Below, piece by piece: positions 25,672 through 34,817 of a stretch of DNA of 43,370 bases. The notes below the pieces were generated by a model. The model saw nothing but the letters and a program-made list of their open reading frames with translations. It was not told the DNA's origin and searched no databases. The translations under genes and the position numbers were made by a program. Position 1 is the first letter of the stretch; each line of letters begins with the position of its first letter. This DNA is from JTS-RE9 sp964649195 (GTDB taxonomy: Bacteria > Planctomycetota > Phycisphaerae > Phycisphaerales > Phycisphaeraceae), in assembly GCA_964649195.1 (NCBI GenBank), contig CAZYPK010000027.1, positions 1-43,370 on the forward strand. Direction: 5' to 3'.

Positions 25672-27036
25672 ATGGCCAAGCTGAATCAGCTTTCCTTGTT
25701 GAACCGGTTTCGTCCCAGCCGCGCCGAGTATTGGAAGATATGGGGGCCTGCGATCGTGCTGGTGATCATCGGCTTCGTGATCGCATCGTTCTTTGTGAAG
25801 CCCGCGCCGCCGAGCCGGATCACCATCGCCACCGGCGACAGGAGCGGCGCGTATTACGCATTCGCCAAACGGTACGCCCGACACTTCGCCGAGGCGGGCA
25901 TCGAGCTGGTGGTGCGCGAAACCGCAGGCTCGATGGAGAACTACCAACTGCTGGCCGACGATGCGAGCGATGTCTCCATCGCCATCGTGCAGGGAGGCAC
26001 CGCGGCCAGGCCGCTGTCTCCGAACCTCCAGGCGGTGGGCAGTCTCTACCTGGAGCCGATCTGGATTTTTCATCGCGGCTCCAGGCCGCTGACCCGCATC
26101 GAGCAGTTGAGCGGGCGCATCATCGCCATCGGCGCCGAAGGCAGCGGCGTGCGGGTGATTTCGCGGCAACTGTTCGACGAGAGCGGGCTGATTGCGGGGG
26201 CCGCGCCTGATCCGGTCACCGGCTCCGCCACACGCTTCGAGCCGCTGGGCGGTGAGGCGGCGGTGGAGGCGCTGAAGAAGGGCGAGATCGACGCGGCGGT
26301 GTTTGTCATTTCGCCGACCAGTCCGATCGTGCGCGATCTGATCGATGAGCCGGACATCCATCTGATGGATTTCGAGCTTGCGGAAGCGTATCACCGGCGG
26401 ATGGATTTTCTCAGCAGCGTCACGTTGCCCGAAGGCGTGCTGGACCTGAAGGCGAACCTGCCGGGCCGGACGGTGACGCTGCCGGCCCCCGCGGCGAACC
26501 TGGTGGTGAGAAGCGACGTGCATGCCGCCGTCGTTCCGCTGCTGGTGGAGGCCGCGAAAGAAGCTCACGAGCGCGGCGGACTGGTCTCCGAGCCGGGCAT
26601 GTTTCCATCGCTTCGCTACACGGAATTTCCGATCAACCCGGCGGCGAAACATTACTTCGAGAACGGCCCTTCGTTTCTCTTCCGCGTGCTGCCGTTCTGG
26701 GCGGCTTCGCTGATTGATCGCATGAAGATTTTTCTGCTGCCGCTGCTGACATTGATGCTGCCGATGTTCCGCATCGCCCCGCCGCTCTATCGCTGGCGGG
26801 TCAGGCGAAGGATTTACAAGTGGTATCGCGTGCTCAAGAAGATTGATGACGATCTGAGCCGGCCTGAAACATCGGCGAATCTCGATGATGAAATCGCCAA
26901 TCTGAGGCAGTTGGACCGCGAGGTGAACTCGACCATCGTGCCGCTGTCGTACATGCAGGAGTTTTATCAGCTTCGCATGCACATCGAGATGACGCGGGGG
27001 CGGATGGTTGAAATGGTGAAGAAGCAACAAAGCTGA
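25672..27036 (+). CDS. TAXI-family TRAP-type solute-binding protein, membrane anchored
   Basis: The 454-residue protein resembles the TAXI (TRAP-associated extracytoplasmic immunogenic) substrate-binding proteins, for example SRITIATGDRSGAYYAFAKRYARHFAEAGIELVVRETAGSMENYQLLADDASDVSIAIVQGG. It has an N-terminal membrane helix (about 25-46, IWGPAIVLVIIGFVIASFFV) in place of a normal signal peptide, and a second hydrophobic segment (about 340-365, MKIFLLPLLTLMLPMFRIAPPL) followed by a cytoplasmic-looking basic stretch and a coiled tail. TAXI proteins with a C-terminal anchor and no TRAP permease nearby are known. No permease is encoded in the window. The start is the ATG after CGGAGGTGTC. The ligand is unknown. 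Confidence 0.85.
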   Translation: MAKLNQLSLLNRFRPSRAEYWKIWGPAIVLVIIGFVIASFFVKPAPPSRITIATGDRSGAYYAFAKRYARHFAEAGIELVVRETAGSMENYQLLADDASDVSIAIVQGGTAARPLSPNLQAVGSLYLEPIWIFHRGSRPLTRIEQLSGRIIAIGAEGSGVRVISRQLFDESGLIAGAAPDPVTGSATRFEPLGGEAAVEALKKGEIDAAVFVISPTSPIVRDLIDEPDIHLMDFELAEAYHRRMDFLSSVTLPEGVLDLKANLPGRTVTLPAPAANLVVRSDVHAAVVPLLVEAAKEAHERGGLVSEPGMFPSLRYTEFPINPAAKHYFENGPSFLFRVLPFWAASLIDRMKIFLLPLLTLMLPMFRIAPPLYRWRVRRRIYKWYRVLKKIDDDLSRPETSANLDDEIANLRQLDREVNSTIVPLSYMQEFYQLRMHIEMTRGRMVEMVKKQQS

Positions 27037-27039
27037 GTT

Positions 27040-27275
27040 TCGCAAAAGCCCCGCCCCGGCCCCCGGAGATTGACAACTTATTCCGGGTGGCTGGGGCTGA
27101 GGCTTTGCGCAAGCCCCGGCCCGGCAACCCTCAGCCTTCAGTTGCGCCATCTTGCTTCGTGCGTTTGGGCCGGGGCTTCGCGGACTCAGCCCCAGCCACC
27201 TGGCCGTGCATTGATCGCCCCTTGGCCCGCGCCCTTCCGGGCGGGGCTTGAACAATGCGGGCGGGGCTTAGGCGA
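27040..27275. repeat. REP-like repeat cluster (GGCTGGGGCTGAGGC and GCCCGGAAGGGC families)
   Basis: An inverted pair at 27084-27122 and 27167-27200 shares CGGGTGGCTGGGGCTGAGGC and GGCCGGGGCTT with the element at 16887-17099. Next to it, CCCGCGCCCTTCCGGGCGGG GCTT (27228-27251) is an arm of the 33685-33841 family. The cluster fills the gap between convergent genes. Confidence 0.85.
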
Positions 27276-27281
27276 TGAAAA

Positions 27282-27689
27282 TCACCTCATGGCTTCTTCG
27301 GCCTTCTGCAATGCCTCGATCGCCTTGGCCTTGAGTGATTCCCAGCTTTTTTCCGGTTCATCGGCGGCTTTCTTCAGGGCCGCCTCCGCGTCGCTGAGGC
27401 TGGCCTTGAGCTTGGCGATCTGCTCGTCGATCTTGGTCTTGGCCTCCGGGTTGGCCTCCTTGAGCTTGGCGGTCAGTTCATCGAGCTTGTCCTTGCCGGC
27501 GTCGAGCTGCTTCTTGGCGGCGGCCACGAACTCGCCCTGACTCTTGAGGGCCTTGAGCTTGCTCCACGCGGCCGAGGCCTTTTCCTTGGCCGTATCGATC
27601 GCCTTCTCGGTCTTGGTGCGGTTGTCGCAGCCGAAGGCAAAGCCAAGCGAAAGCGAAAGGGCCAGAGCGATGAAGCCGAATCGGGACAT
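27282..27689 (-). CDS. Small Lys/Ala-rich coiled-coil lipoprotein-like protein
   Basis: The 135-residue protein has a signal peptide MSRFGFIALALSLSLGFAFGC ending in Cys. The -3 to +1 residues AFGC are a weak lipobox, so lipid attachment is likely but not certain. The rest is helical, with heptad-like KAIDTAKEKASAAWSKLKALK, AKKQLDAGKDKLDELTAKLKEA and a final EALQKAEEAMR. Proteins of this kind are envelope structural or stress proteins of unknown role. It lies convergent to the TAXI gene and divergent from the HEAT-repeat lipoprotein, with a 95-bp gap. Confidence 0.75.
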   Translation of the reverse strand: MSRFGFIALALSLSLGFAFGCDNRTKTEKAIDTAKEKASAAWSKLKALKSQGEFVAAAKKQLDAGKDKLDELTAKLKEANPEAKTKIDEQIAKLKASLSDAEAALKKAADEPEKSWESLKAKAIEALQKAEEAMR

Positions 27690-27784
27690 GATGAAACTCC
27701 TGAAAAACGAGGAACGAAAAATCTGCTGCGAACATTATGATCGATCCTACACTGCTGTGCCAGTTTTCTACGAAGGGTATTCGC

Positions 27785-29209
27785 ATGAGGTTCCGTGTAA
27801 TTCTCCAGCGATGCACCACGGCCGTGCTGATGATGGCGGCGGCAACCGTCTTCACTGGTTGCGCCTGTGAACCCGCAACGCCTATTGCCAAAGCCGATTC
27901 GCACCCATCAGAGAATGCCGGATTGGCGATCGGAGATTCGCTGCGAATTCAGGAGGCCGTTGATCGCATGAATCGTGGGAACTATCCAGGCGTCATCAGC
28001 ACGCGCGACGATGATGGACTTTTTTTCGCTTCTGCTCTGCGCATCGTGGATGTGTTGGATCAGGAGAAGCGTCTGCCATCGCACCTGCTTGGACAGATTC
28101 TGTGGCTGGGCGAGTTGAAGGGGAACGACCTCTTTGATGTGACCATTTACGCCGATGGCTTTGAAGAAATCGAAATGCTCTACTGGCACGATGGTCTGCT
28201 CCATGTCATGCACGGCCCCAACTACAGCACGGTTGTCGGCATCCCCGGCCAGCCCGCCAGCGCAAGGCGCGATGATCGATCGAAGATCATCTCTGCAAAG
28301 ACCTGCGCAACTTCGCAGGGCAAGAAAGAAATGGAATCACTGCAAGTGATGCTCGCCGATCGCACCAAGTCCAATGATCTTCGCATCGAAGCATTATGGA
28401 AGCTGCGCGATTTAACCAATGATCGATCGGCAAATGATTCATACTCCGGATCAACTCGCAAACCCGCGGCGACCCCTGCCGAATTGGATCCAACCAGGTC
28501 CTTCATCACCGCGATGCACAACGGGCCTGAACCCCTTCGAGCCGAGGCGGCCCGTGCGCTGCGGATGCGAACTGTGAACACACAGCCGGCCATCAAGGGT
28601 CTGATTCACCGCGCCAAGAACGACAACTCAGCCAAGGTGCGCATGGAGGCGGCGCTGACCCTGGGCTATCTCAAAGCGAAGGACGCCGCAGGTGATCTGC
28701 TGGGTTCGCTGGATGATCCCGATGATGTTGCCCGCATCGCCAAAGTGCTGGCCATTCGCATGATCAATGATTGGGAACTGGCGCCGGCTTTCATCAATGC
28801 CGCCAGCGAGCGGACCCGTGAAGGTGCATTACTGGCACTGAAGGATGTTCAGGAAGCGGGCGCGATTGCGGCACTGGATTTTGCGGTGCGAGCCAGTCCG
28901 TATGCGGAGATTCGATTGCAGGCGGTGATGCTGCTCGAACGAGCGGCGTATGCGGTGTTAGTGGACGACAATGCAATCCATGGCAAGGTTAGTGAACTCT
29001 CGCTGGACACTGAACCACCGCGAGCGCTGCCACAAGCGCCACCAGGAGGTTTTGTTATACCTATGTGGGATGCTAAAACATGCCAATCGCCCCATCTCCC
29101 GCAGATCATTGAGGCGGTTCGAGTCGCAGCGAATGATGAAGACGCTTCCGTGCGCAACGCAGCGGCGGCATGTCTATTGAAACTTGATTCACCTAAAGCA
29201 TCGAAATAA
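27785..29209 (+). CDS. HEAT-like repeat lipoprotein
   Basis: The 474-residue protein starts with MRFRVILQRCTTAVLMMAAATVFTGC, a lipoprotein signal whose lipobox is VFTGC-like. A longer in-frame start (27737) would put residues before the signal, so it is rejected. The first half (about 50-220) is unassigned. The C-terminal half contains helical repeats of HEAT/armadillo type: EPLRAEAARALRMRTVNTQPAIKGLIHRAKNDNSAKVRMEAALTLGYLKAKDAAGDLLGSLDD, and later ASPYAEIRLQAVMLLERA and DASVRNAAAACLLKL. Such repeats bind partners. No enzyme function is evident. It may sit on the inner face of the outer membrane. Confidence 0.8.
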   Translation: MRFRVILQRCTTAVLMMAAATVFTGCACEPATPIAKADSHPSENAGLAIGDSLRIQEAVDRMNRGNYPGVISTRDDDGLFFASALRIVDVLDQEKRLPSHLLGQILWLGELKGNDLFDVTIYADGFEEIEMLYWHDGLLHVMHGPNYSTVVGIPGQPASARRDDRSKIISAKTCATSQGKKEMESLQVMLADRTKSNDLRIEALWKLRDLTNDRSANDSYSGSTRKPAATPAELDPTRSFITAMHNGPEPLRAEAARALRMRTVNTQPAIKGLIHRAKNDNSAKVRMEAALTLGYLKAKDAAGDLLGSLDDPDDVARIAKVLAIRMINDWELAPAFINAASERTREGALLALKDVQEAGAIAALDFAVRASPYAEIRLQAVMLLERAAYAVLVDDNAIHGKVSELSLDTEPPRALPQAPPGGFVIPMWDAKTCQSPHLPQIIEAVRVAANDEDASVRNAAAACLLKLDSPKASK

Positions 29210-29210
29210 A

Positions 29211-29237
29211 AAACCCATCCACAGGAGTGGATGGGCT
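29211..29237 (-). terminator. Terminator for ndk (bidirectional hairpin)
   Basis: CCCATCCAC and GTGGATGGG form a perfect 9-bp stem with a 4-base loop. On the minus strand it is followed by TTTTTTATTT, so it ends the ndk transcript. On the plus strand it follows the HEAT-repeat gene by five bases. Confidence 0.85.
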
Positions 29238-29260
29238 TTGGGGTGAATGAATGAATATTT

Positions 29261-29734
29261 TTATTCCGCCTTGCCTGCGGTGTTGTCCACGATCCAGCGG
29301 TAGGTGTCGCGGGTGAAGTCGAGGATTTCCTCCTGCCTGAAGAAGAGGGCGACTTCGGTTTTGGCGGATTCCTCGCTGTCGGAGCCGTGGACGAGGTTGT
29401 AGCTTTTGCTGGAGGAGAAGTCGCCGCGCACGGTGCCCGGCTCGGCTTCGTAGCCGGTGGTCTTGCCCATGAGCTTGCGGCAGACGGCGATGGCCTCCTT
29501 GCCGCGGATGGCCATCACCAGCACCGGCCCGCTGGTCATGAAGGCGACGAGGCCGGGGTAGAACGGGCGCTCCTTGTGGGCGGCGTAATGCTTCGCGGCA
29601 AGATCGGGGGTGATCCGCATCAGCTTCGCGGCGACGACGGTCAGACCTTTGTCTTCGAAACGGGAGATGATCCGGCCCATGAGTCCGCGCTGGACAGCAT
29701 CGGGTTTGAGAATGATGAGCGTGGTCTGTTCCAT
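29261..29734 (-). CDS. ndk: Nucleoside diphosphate kinase
   Basis: Ndk transfers the gamma-phosphate between nucleoside di- and triphosphates. The 157-residue protein has the standard TLIILKPDAVQRGLMGRII start, ERPFYPGLVAFMTSGPVLVMAIRG and the active-site histidine in YNLVHGSDS (about His116), followed by ETAxxEIALFF in the form ESAKTEVALFFRQEEILDF. It is about ten to fifteen residues longer at the C-terminus than most bacterial forms. The start follows GAAAGGA. Longer upstream starts contain junk-like sequence. The gene ends at the hairpin terminator. Confidence 0.97.
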   Translation of the reverse strand: MEQTTLIILKPDAVQRGLMGRIISRFEDKGLTVVAAKLMRITPDLAAKHYAAHKERPFYPGLVAFMTSGPVLVMAIRGKEAIAVCRKLMGKTTGYEAEPGTVRGDFSSSKSYNLVHGSDSEESAKTEVALFFRQEEILDFTRDTYRWIVDNTAGKAE

Positions 29735-30085
29735 GTTGCAAATCCTTTCGGGTGGTTTTGGGCCGGGATTTATCGCTGAAATAAGGAAAGGATGCAAATG
29801 GAAGGCACGAAGGGGGCAGGACCGTTTTATTTTCGACGCCCGCTTTGTCGGAAGTTCCAAAGGACAAATCCCAGACTCCAAACAAGCTCCAAAAACAAAA
29901 AATACAATCAGACGGAATCCGGCGTTTTTCATTTGGGATTTCTGAATAACCCTCACGAAGCCGCAAGCGGCTGGGGCGTGATGTTATTCAGGAATCTCAT
30001 TTTGCAATTTACAATTTGCAATGGACATTGATTATTGGTTATTGGTTACCGGATATTCCCCCCCGCCTTCCTCCTACGATTGCCC
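29735..30085. other. Intergenic region with two word-like repeats
   Basis: No gene is supported. Words of CAAACAAGCTCCAAAAACAA type (29880-29900) resemble the 31146/31261 pair. AAGCCGC-AA-GCGGCTGG (29959-29975) is a palindrome copy. ATTTTGCAATTTACAATTTG followed by ATTATTGGTTATTGG (29999-30045) resembles the repeats around the S23-type gene. They precede the UbiA-family gene. Confidence 0.6.
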
Positions 30086-31111
30086 ATGCCGCCGATCGCT
30101 CAGATCATGCCGCTGCTTCGTTTGACGCGCATCGCCCTGGCGCTGGCGGTGCTCAGCAACTGCTGGGTGACGGTTTTTCTGGCGGTCTATGTGGAGCCTG
30201 CGGAGGGTCGTTCGGTCGTTCTCGAACAGATGCCGCTGGGCATGGCGCTGCTGTGGGCGGCATTGGTGGCGCTGGGGCTGCATGTGTATGGCGTGTCGCT
30301 CAATGATGTGCTCGATGCCCGGCACGACCGGCTCTTCAGTCCGCAGCGGCCGATTCCCGCCGGGCAGGTGCGAAGAGGCAGCGCGGTGATCGTGGCGATC
30401 GTGGGGTTGCTCATCGCGATGGTGGCGGGGGCTTTTCTTGGGCACGAGGCGATTCTGCTCACGGCGCTGGCGGCCGGAGGGCTGCTCTTCTTCAACGCCA
30501 CCGGGAAGTTTCTTCCCGCCGCCGGCATCCTGGCGCTGGCGCTGATTCGGATGATGACGATGCTCATCCCCAATGCCCACATGGGCTTCGCCTGGCCGCT
30601 GTGGATGACGATGACCCATGTCGCCGCGGCCAGCGCGTTGGCCCACCTGTTCGAAGACAAGCGGCCGACGCTCGATCGGCGGGAGATTCTGCGGCTGGCC
30701 ATCGGCTGGGCGCTGGGCACCGCGGTGATCGTGCTGTTCATGACCTGGCGCGGCACGATCCTCGCCTATGGCCGGCCTTTCATCTGGATCGGTCCCGCCA
30801 TCGCCGGCGCCATCTTCGTCGCCATCTCGGCAAGGTTCGTCATCCTCGCCCGGCGCAGGCAGGCAGCCCGTGCGGTGGATCACGAAGCTCACCGGCAATC
30901 GGCGCGATCGTATGCACGCCTGGCCATTCTCTGGCTGATCGTCTATGACGCCGCCTGGCTTTTCTGCGCCGGGCTGCTCATCCCGGGCCTGCTTCATCTG
31001 GCCCTGTTCGGTTCGGTGTATGCCATCCTGTATCTGAACGATCCGATTCGCCGGCTGATCGGCCCGCCGCCTCGGTATCGCATTTCGATCGAACCGGAAG
31101 CCCGCGAGTAA
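30086..31111 (+). CDS. UbiA-family prenyltransferase-like membrane protein
   Basis: The 341-residue protein has about eight or nine transmembrane segments and a UbiA-type aspartate motif near residue 82, SLNDVLDARHDRLFSPQRPIPAGQV, matching NDxxDxxxD with the following RPI/G. This is the site where prenyl diphosphate binds with Mg2+. A second motif is less clear: in the loop after the sixth segment, HLFEDKRPTLDRRE stands where UbiA members have a D-rich second box. No quinone, heme O or chlorophyll gene is near, so the substrate is unknown. The ATG at MPPIAQIM is chosen, because the longer start is in repeat-derived sequence. Confidence 0.85.
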   Translation: MPPIAQIMPLLRLTRIALALAVLSNCWVTVFLAVYVEPAEGRSVVLEQMPLGMALLWAALVALGLHVYGVSLNDVLDARHDRLFSPQRPIPAGQVRRGSAVIVAIVGLLIAMVAGAFLGHEAILLTALAAGGLLFFNATGKFLPAAGILALALIRMMTMLIPNAHMGFAWPLWMTMTHVAAASALAHLFEDKRPTLDRREILRLAIGWALGTAVIVLFMTWRGTILAYGRPFIWIGPAIAGAIFVAISARFVILARRRQAARAVDHEAHRQSARSYARLAILWLIVYDAAWLFCAGLLIPGLLHLALFGSVYAILYLNDPIRRLIGPPPRYRISIEPEARE

Positions 31112-31145
31112 ATTCTGATCCTGTCACTTCTGCGCACGGAAGCAA

Positions 31146-31308
31146 AGCTCCAAATCACAATCCCCAAATCTCAAACAAGCTCCAAACAAGGCGGAATCAA
31201 TTCAAGGGGCGGAAGCACACAGGCTCGCCGTCCACGGACAGGCCATTCGATGCCTTGCTTGAAATTTGGAGCTTGTTTGAGATTTGAATCTTGTGATTTG
31301 GAGCTTCC
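31146..31308. repeat. Inverted word-like repeat (AAGCTCCAAATC family)
   Basis: The left arm (31146-31190, AGCTCCAAATCACAATCCCC, AAATCTCAAACAAGCTCCAAA) is matched by an inverted arm (31261-31308) at nearly 90 percent identity by eye. The centre (31191-31260) has no repeat. Confidence 0.75.
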
Positions 31309-31429
31309 GTCTTCGCCGGCTTGGAGCATTCCAAATCCATCTATCGGAGAATCCACGATAGGCTGCGGCAGGCGTGTGCGTTAGCATCTGCATGGACCGG
31401 ATTTCGCCTTGTTCCCGGATGGAAAACGC

Positions 31430-32905
31430 ATGAGTTCCCCGCATCGGCCATTCCAATCCTCCAAGCCATCGGGCGCTGATGCGTCCGATGCCGTCCGCAG
31501 TCCGCTGCATCAACTGATCGAGCTTGCCGATGTGTCGATGCTGATGCTCGATGAAAAGGGCGACATCCGATTCATCAATCAGGAAGCCTGCCGGTTGCTG
31601 GGGTATGAGGCGGCCCAATTGCAGGGACGAAACTGGTTCGACACCTGCGTGCCTCCGACGCAGCGGGAACGGATGCGAACCGTTTTCAGGAAGCTGCTCA
31701 GCGGTGACACGCGGAACGTCGATCGCTACGAGAACGATGTGCTCACCCGTGACGGCAGAACCGTTCCGATCTCCTGGCACAACGTGCTGCTCCGCGACGC
31801 GCAGGGCAGGCCCGCGGGCACGCTCAGCTCCGGCCGCGATCGCACGCGGGAGCGACTGACGGAAAAGGCCCTGACCGAAAGCGAGGAGCAGTTTCGCGGC
31901 ATCTTCAACGCCACCGTCGATGCCGTCATCACCATCAGCGAAGCCGGCATCATGCAGAGCTTCAATCCCGCCGCCCAGCGGATGTTCGGCTACACCGCGG
32001 AGGAAGCCATCGGACGCAACGTCGTCATGCTCATGCCCGATCCCTACCGCCAGGAGCATGATGAATATCTTCACCGCTATCGGCAGACCGGCATCGCCCG
32101 CATCATCGGCATCGGCCGCGAGGTCGTGGGCCTGCGCAAGAACGGCGCCACCTTCCCCATCGATCTGGCCGTCAGCGAAGTGAAGCTGGGCGACCGCCGC
32201 ATCTTCACCGGCATCCTCCGCGACATCAGCGAACGCAAGCGACTGGAGCGCGAAGTGCTCGATGTCAGCACGCAGGAGCGCGAACGCATCGGCCGCGACC
32301 TGCACGACGGCCTGGGCCAGGAACTGACCGGCATCGCCTTTCTCGCCGGCGTGCTGCAACGCGGGCTGCGATCCAAGGGGCTGCCCGAAGCGGATGGCGC
32401 CGGCGAAATCGTCAGGCTGGTCAACACCACCATCGATCACACCCGCGCCCTGGTGAAGGGCCTGTGCCCGGTCACGATGGATCCCGACGGCCTGATGAAC
32501 TCGCTGCGCGGCCTGGCGGACATGGTGCAGGAGGTGCATGGCATCGCCTGCCGGTTTGATTGCCCGCGCCCGGTCTGGATTGCGGACCACCATTTTTCCA
32601 CGCACCTGTTCTACATCGCCCAGGAAGCGGTGAACAACGCCATCAAGCACGGCAAGCCGACGGAAGTCACCATCGGCCTCTACTGCGGCAGAGGCATCGA
32701 CACGCTGCGCATCGCCGACAACGGCCAAGGCATGACGCCGGACACGCCGCGCGACGCCGGACGCGGCATGCACATCATGCAGCACCGCGCCAAAATGATC
32801 GGCGCCGCGCTGGATGTGATCAGCGCACCCAAACGCGGCACGATCATCTCCTGCGCCTTCGAGCATCACCCCAACATTCACGCCTCCACCAGGAACATCC
32901 CATGA
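31430..32905 (+). CDS. PAS-domain sensor histidine kinase (NarX/DegS-type)
   Basis: The 491-residue soluble kinase has two PAS domains (about 25-135 and 150-270), for example DVSMLMLDEKGDIRFINQEACRLLGYEA and IFNATVDAVITISEAGIMQSFNPAAQRMFGYTAEEAIGRN. A HisKA_3 dimerisation region follows (TQERERIGRDLHDGLGQELTGIAFLAG, phospho-acceptor about His292) with a HATPase domain (FYIAQEAVNNAIKHGKPTEVTI, LRIADNGQGM, GRGMHIMQHRAKMIGA). No membrane segment is seen, so it senses a cytoplasmic signal. The second PAS has the FixL-like order of motifs, so heme binding is conceivable but not shown. Its stop overlaps the response-regulator start by four bases (ATGA). Confidence 0.93.
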   Translation: MSSPHRPFQSSKPSGADASDAVRSPLHQLIELADVSMLMLDEKGDIRFINQEACRLLGYEAAQLQGRNWFDTCVPPTQRERMRTVFRKLLSGDTRNVDRYENDVLTRDGRTVPISWHNVLLRDAQGRPAGTLSSGRDRTRERLTEKALTESEEQFRGIFNATVDAVITISEAGIMQSFNPAAQRMFGYTAEEAIGRNVVMLMPDPYRQEHDEYLHRYRQTGIARIIGIGREVVGLRKNGATFPIDLAVSEVKLGDRRIFTGILRDISERKRLEREVLDVSTQERERIGRDLHDGLGQELTGIAFLAGVLQRGLRSKGLPEADGAGEIVRLVNTTIDHTRALVKGLCPVTMDPDGLMNSLRGLADMVQEVHGIACRFDCPRPVWIADHHFSTHLFYIAQEAVNNAIKHGKPTEVTIGLYCGRGIDTLRIADNGQGMTPDTPRDAGRGMHIMQHRAKMIGAALDVISAPKRGTIISCAFEHHPNIHASTRNIP

Positions 32906-33639
32906 GCACCGCAGCCAAGGCCCGTCGCAAGAACGAACCAGAGAACGACGCCCCGAACAAGTGCGTCCGCATCCTCATCGTCGATGATCACCCGATCGTC
33001 CGCCGCGGTCTGGCCGCCATGCTCAGCCAGGAGCCGGACATGAAGGTGGTCGCCGAGGCGGAGAACTTTCACGACGCCCTCGAAGCGATCAGGCAGCATC
33101 CTTTGGACATCGCCATCATCGATCTGACACTCGATGGCATCGGCGGGATGGAGCTGGTCAAGCAGGTGCGCATCACCCATCCCGACCTGTCGATGCTGGT
33201 GCTCTCGATGCACGATGAATCGCTTTACGCCGAGCGCGTGCTGCGGGCCGGGGCACGGGGTTACATCATGAAGCAGGAAGGCACCGATCGGCTGGTCACG
33301 GCGATCCGCACGATTCTGCGCGGGGAGATTTACGTCAGCGAGCGCATGGCGGGCCGCATGTTGGGCTCCATCGTCGGCGGCCGGGGCAACGACAGCCGCA
33401 TGCCGCTGGATCGGCTCAGCGACCGCGAACTGGAGGTGTTCGAACTGTTGGGCAAAGGGTTGGGCACGCGCCAGGTCGCCGAGCGGCTGTGCGTCTCCAT
33501 CAAGACCATCGAATCCCACCGCGAGCACATCAAGCTCAAGCTGCAACTGAAAAACGCCAGCGAGCTGATCCAGCACGCCACGCAATGGGTGCTCAGTGAA
33601 GGAAAGGACACGACGGCGGATCCGGCCAAGGCTCAATGA
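32902..33639 (+). CDS. NarL/FixJ-type response regulator
   Basis: The 245-residue protein has a receiver domain (VRILIVDDHPIVRRGL, acidic pocket at about 28-29, phosphoacceptor Asp74 in IIDLTLDG, Ser102 and Lys124 in the switch region) and a LuxR-type helix-turn-helix (LSDRELEVFELLGKGLGTRQVAERLCVSIKTIESHREHIKLKL, about 170-215). It is the cognate partner of the overlapping kinase. A 20-residue charged N-terminal extension precedes the receiver. Target genes are not evident. Confidence 0.94.
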   Translation: MSTAAKARRKNEPENDAPNKCVRILIVDDHPIVRRGLAAMLSQEPDMKVVAEAENFHDALEAIRQHPLDIAIIDLTLDGIGGMELVKQVRITHPDLSMLVLSMHDESLYAERVLRAGARGYIMKQEGTDRLVTAIRTILRGEIYVSERMAGRMLGSIVGGRGNDSRMPLDRLSDRELEVFELLGKGLGTRQVAERLCVSIKTIESHREHIKLKLQLKNASELIQHATQWVLSEGKDTTADPAKAQ

Positions 33640-33684
33640 CCGGGCTCGGGATCAGGGGAAAAGCATATGACCTGAGTTCGGCAT

Positions 33685-33841
33685 AAGCCCCGCCCGGAAG
33701 GGCGAGGGCCTGGGGTCGTCCAATCCACGGCTTGCTCCCGACCGAACCTCCGGTCTCAACGGAAACCGCGCTCTTGCACAGTGTTCGAGATGGGGCTGTT
33801 GATTGAGCGACCCCAGGCCCGCGCCCTTCCGGGCGGGGCTT
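33685..33841. repeat. Inverted pair of the AAGCCCCGCCCGG family
   Basis: Two 34-bp arms (33685-33718 and 33808-33841) match at 33 of 34 positions: AAGCCCCGCCCGGAAGGGCG then GGGCCTGGGGTCG. The spacer is 89 bp. The outer end is shared with the 75-bp element inside mnmG. It lies in a convergent gap. Confidence 0.88.
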
Positions 33842-33923
33842 CACCTGTTCTTTAGCCATATGCTTTCACCCCGGATTCGGGATGAGCGACTCGCGGCGGC
33901 GCTTGAAAATCACCAGCTTGAAA

Positions 33924-34667
33924 TCACCAGTAAGTGTGGTTGGGGTTGGGCGGGGCCGGGGTGTAGGTGCCGGTGGTTCCGACATCGGTTTCGGCGGTGG
34001 GGATGGTGAGATAGACGACGTGGATGTCGGCCATGAGATAGTTCAGTTGGCGGAGCCGGCCATCGCCGTGCCAGTGGGTTTGCCGCTGACTGACGAGCCG
34101 GTTGCCGTGCCATACCCAGTCGCCCAGGAGGATTTTGTTGGAGGGGTGGGTGATCTGCATCTTGGTCATGGAAGGTTTTGAGGGGGTGTTGGTCCGTCCA
34201 TAGACATACTTGACGCGGAAGACATCCGAATCCCACTGGGGCAGGTAGCTGGTGCCGTAGGATTTGAAGCAGTTGGCGATGTTGGCAACGAGAGGATCGC
34301 CCAGGTCGGACGGGCACCGGGCGATCTCCACCTTCTGACCATCCTTATCGGCGGCCACATAGGGATCCAGCGGCCGCTTGGTCACATCCGTGGTGTTGGA
34401 AGCGTAGGCGGTCGAATCGCCTCTTTGCCCGATCAGATCGCCCCAGTTCACAAGCGTGGGATAAACATTGCGGCTGTCGATGAGATAGTTCTGCTGGGCG
34501 ACCCCGATCTGATGCTGATTGGAGGCGCAGATGGCGATGTAGGTGATCCTGCGGGCCTTGACGAGGGAGGGCAGCAGGAGCGAAATGATGATCGTGATGA
34601 CCGCGACGACCGCAAGCAGTTCGGGAACGGTGAAAGCCCTTCGATCTGAAGCGTGACGATGGTTCAT
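33924..34667 (-). CDS. Type IV prepilin-like (PulG/PilE-like) protein
   Basis: The 247-residue protein starts with RRAFTVPELLAVVAVITIIISLLLPSLVKAR, a prepilin cleavage and methylation region in which the usual FTLIE is FTVPE. The processing site is expected between Ala and Phe, followed by one hydrophobic helix. The globular part has NQHQIGVAQQNYLIDSRNVYP and, near the end, WHGDGRLRQLNYLMADIHVVYL. This resembles the NYLFADGHV motif of planctomycete prepilin-like proteins (DUF1559-related H-X9-DG group), with Ile where Gly is usual. It is probably a pseudopilin or surface protein. No pilus or secretion genes are near. Confidence 0.88.
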   Translation of the reverse strand: MNHRHASDRRAFTVPELLAVVAVITIIISLLLPSLVKARRITYIAICASNQHQIGVAQQNYLIDSRNVYPTLVNWGDLIGQRGDSTAYASNTTDVTKRPLDPYVAADKDGQKVEIARCPSDLGDPLVANIANCFKSYGTSYLPQWDSDVFRVKYVYGRTNTPSKPSMTKMQITHPSNKILLGDWVWHGNRLVSQRQTHWHGDGRLRQLNYLMADIHVVYLTIPTAETDVGTTGTYTPAPPNPNHTYW

Positions 34668-34817
34668 CTTGCCGAAGGCTCCAACAGATGTATCCCCACA
34701 GGACCTGATTCAGCACCCCGCCATGACGGGCGGGATGGCATTCACGTGAAAATCATATCAGATTGAATCATTGATGTCACGCATAATGTCACGCGATTCA
34801 GGGCAGTCGAAAATCCT

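Noticed and set aside
29792..30031. Small plus-strand frame after ndk
   Set aside because: It consists of repeat words (CAAACAAGCTCC, TTGCAATTTAC) and has no domain pattern.
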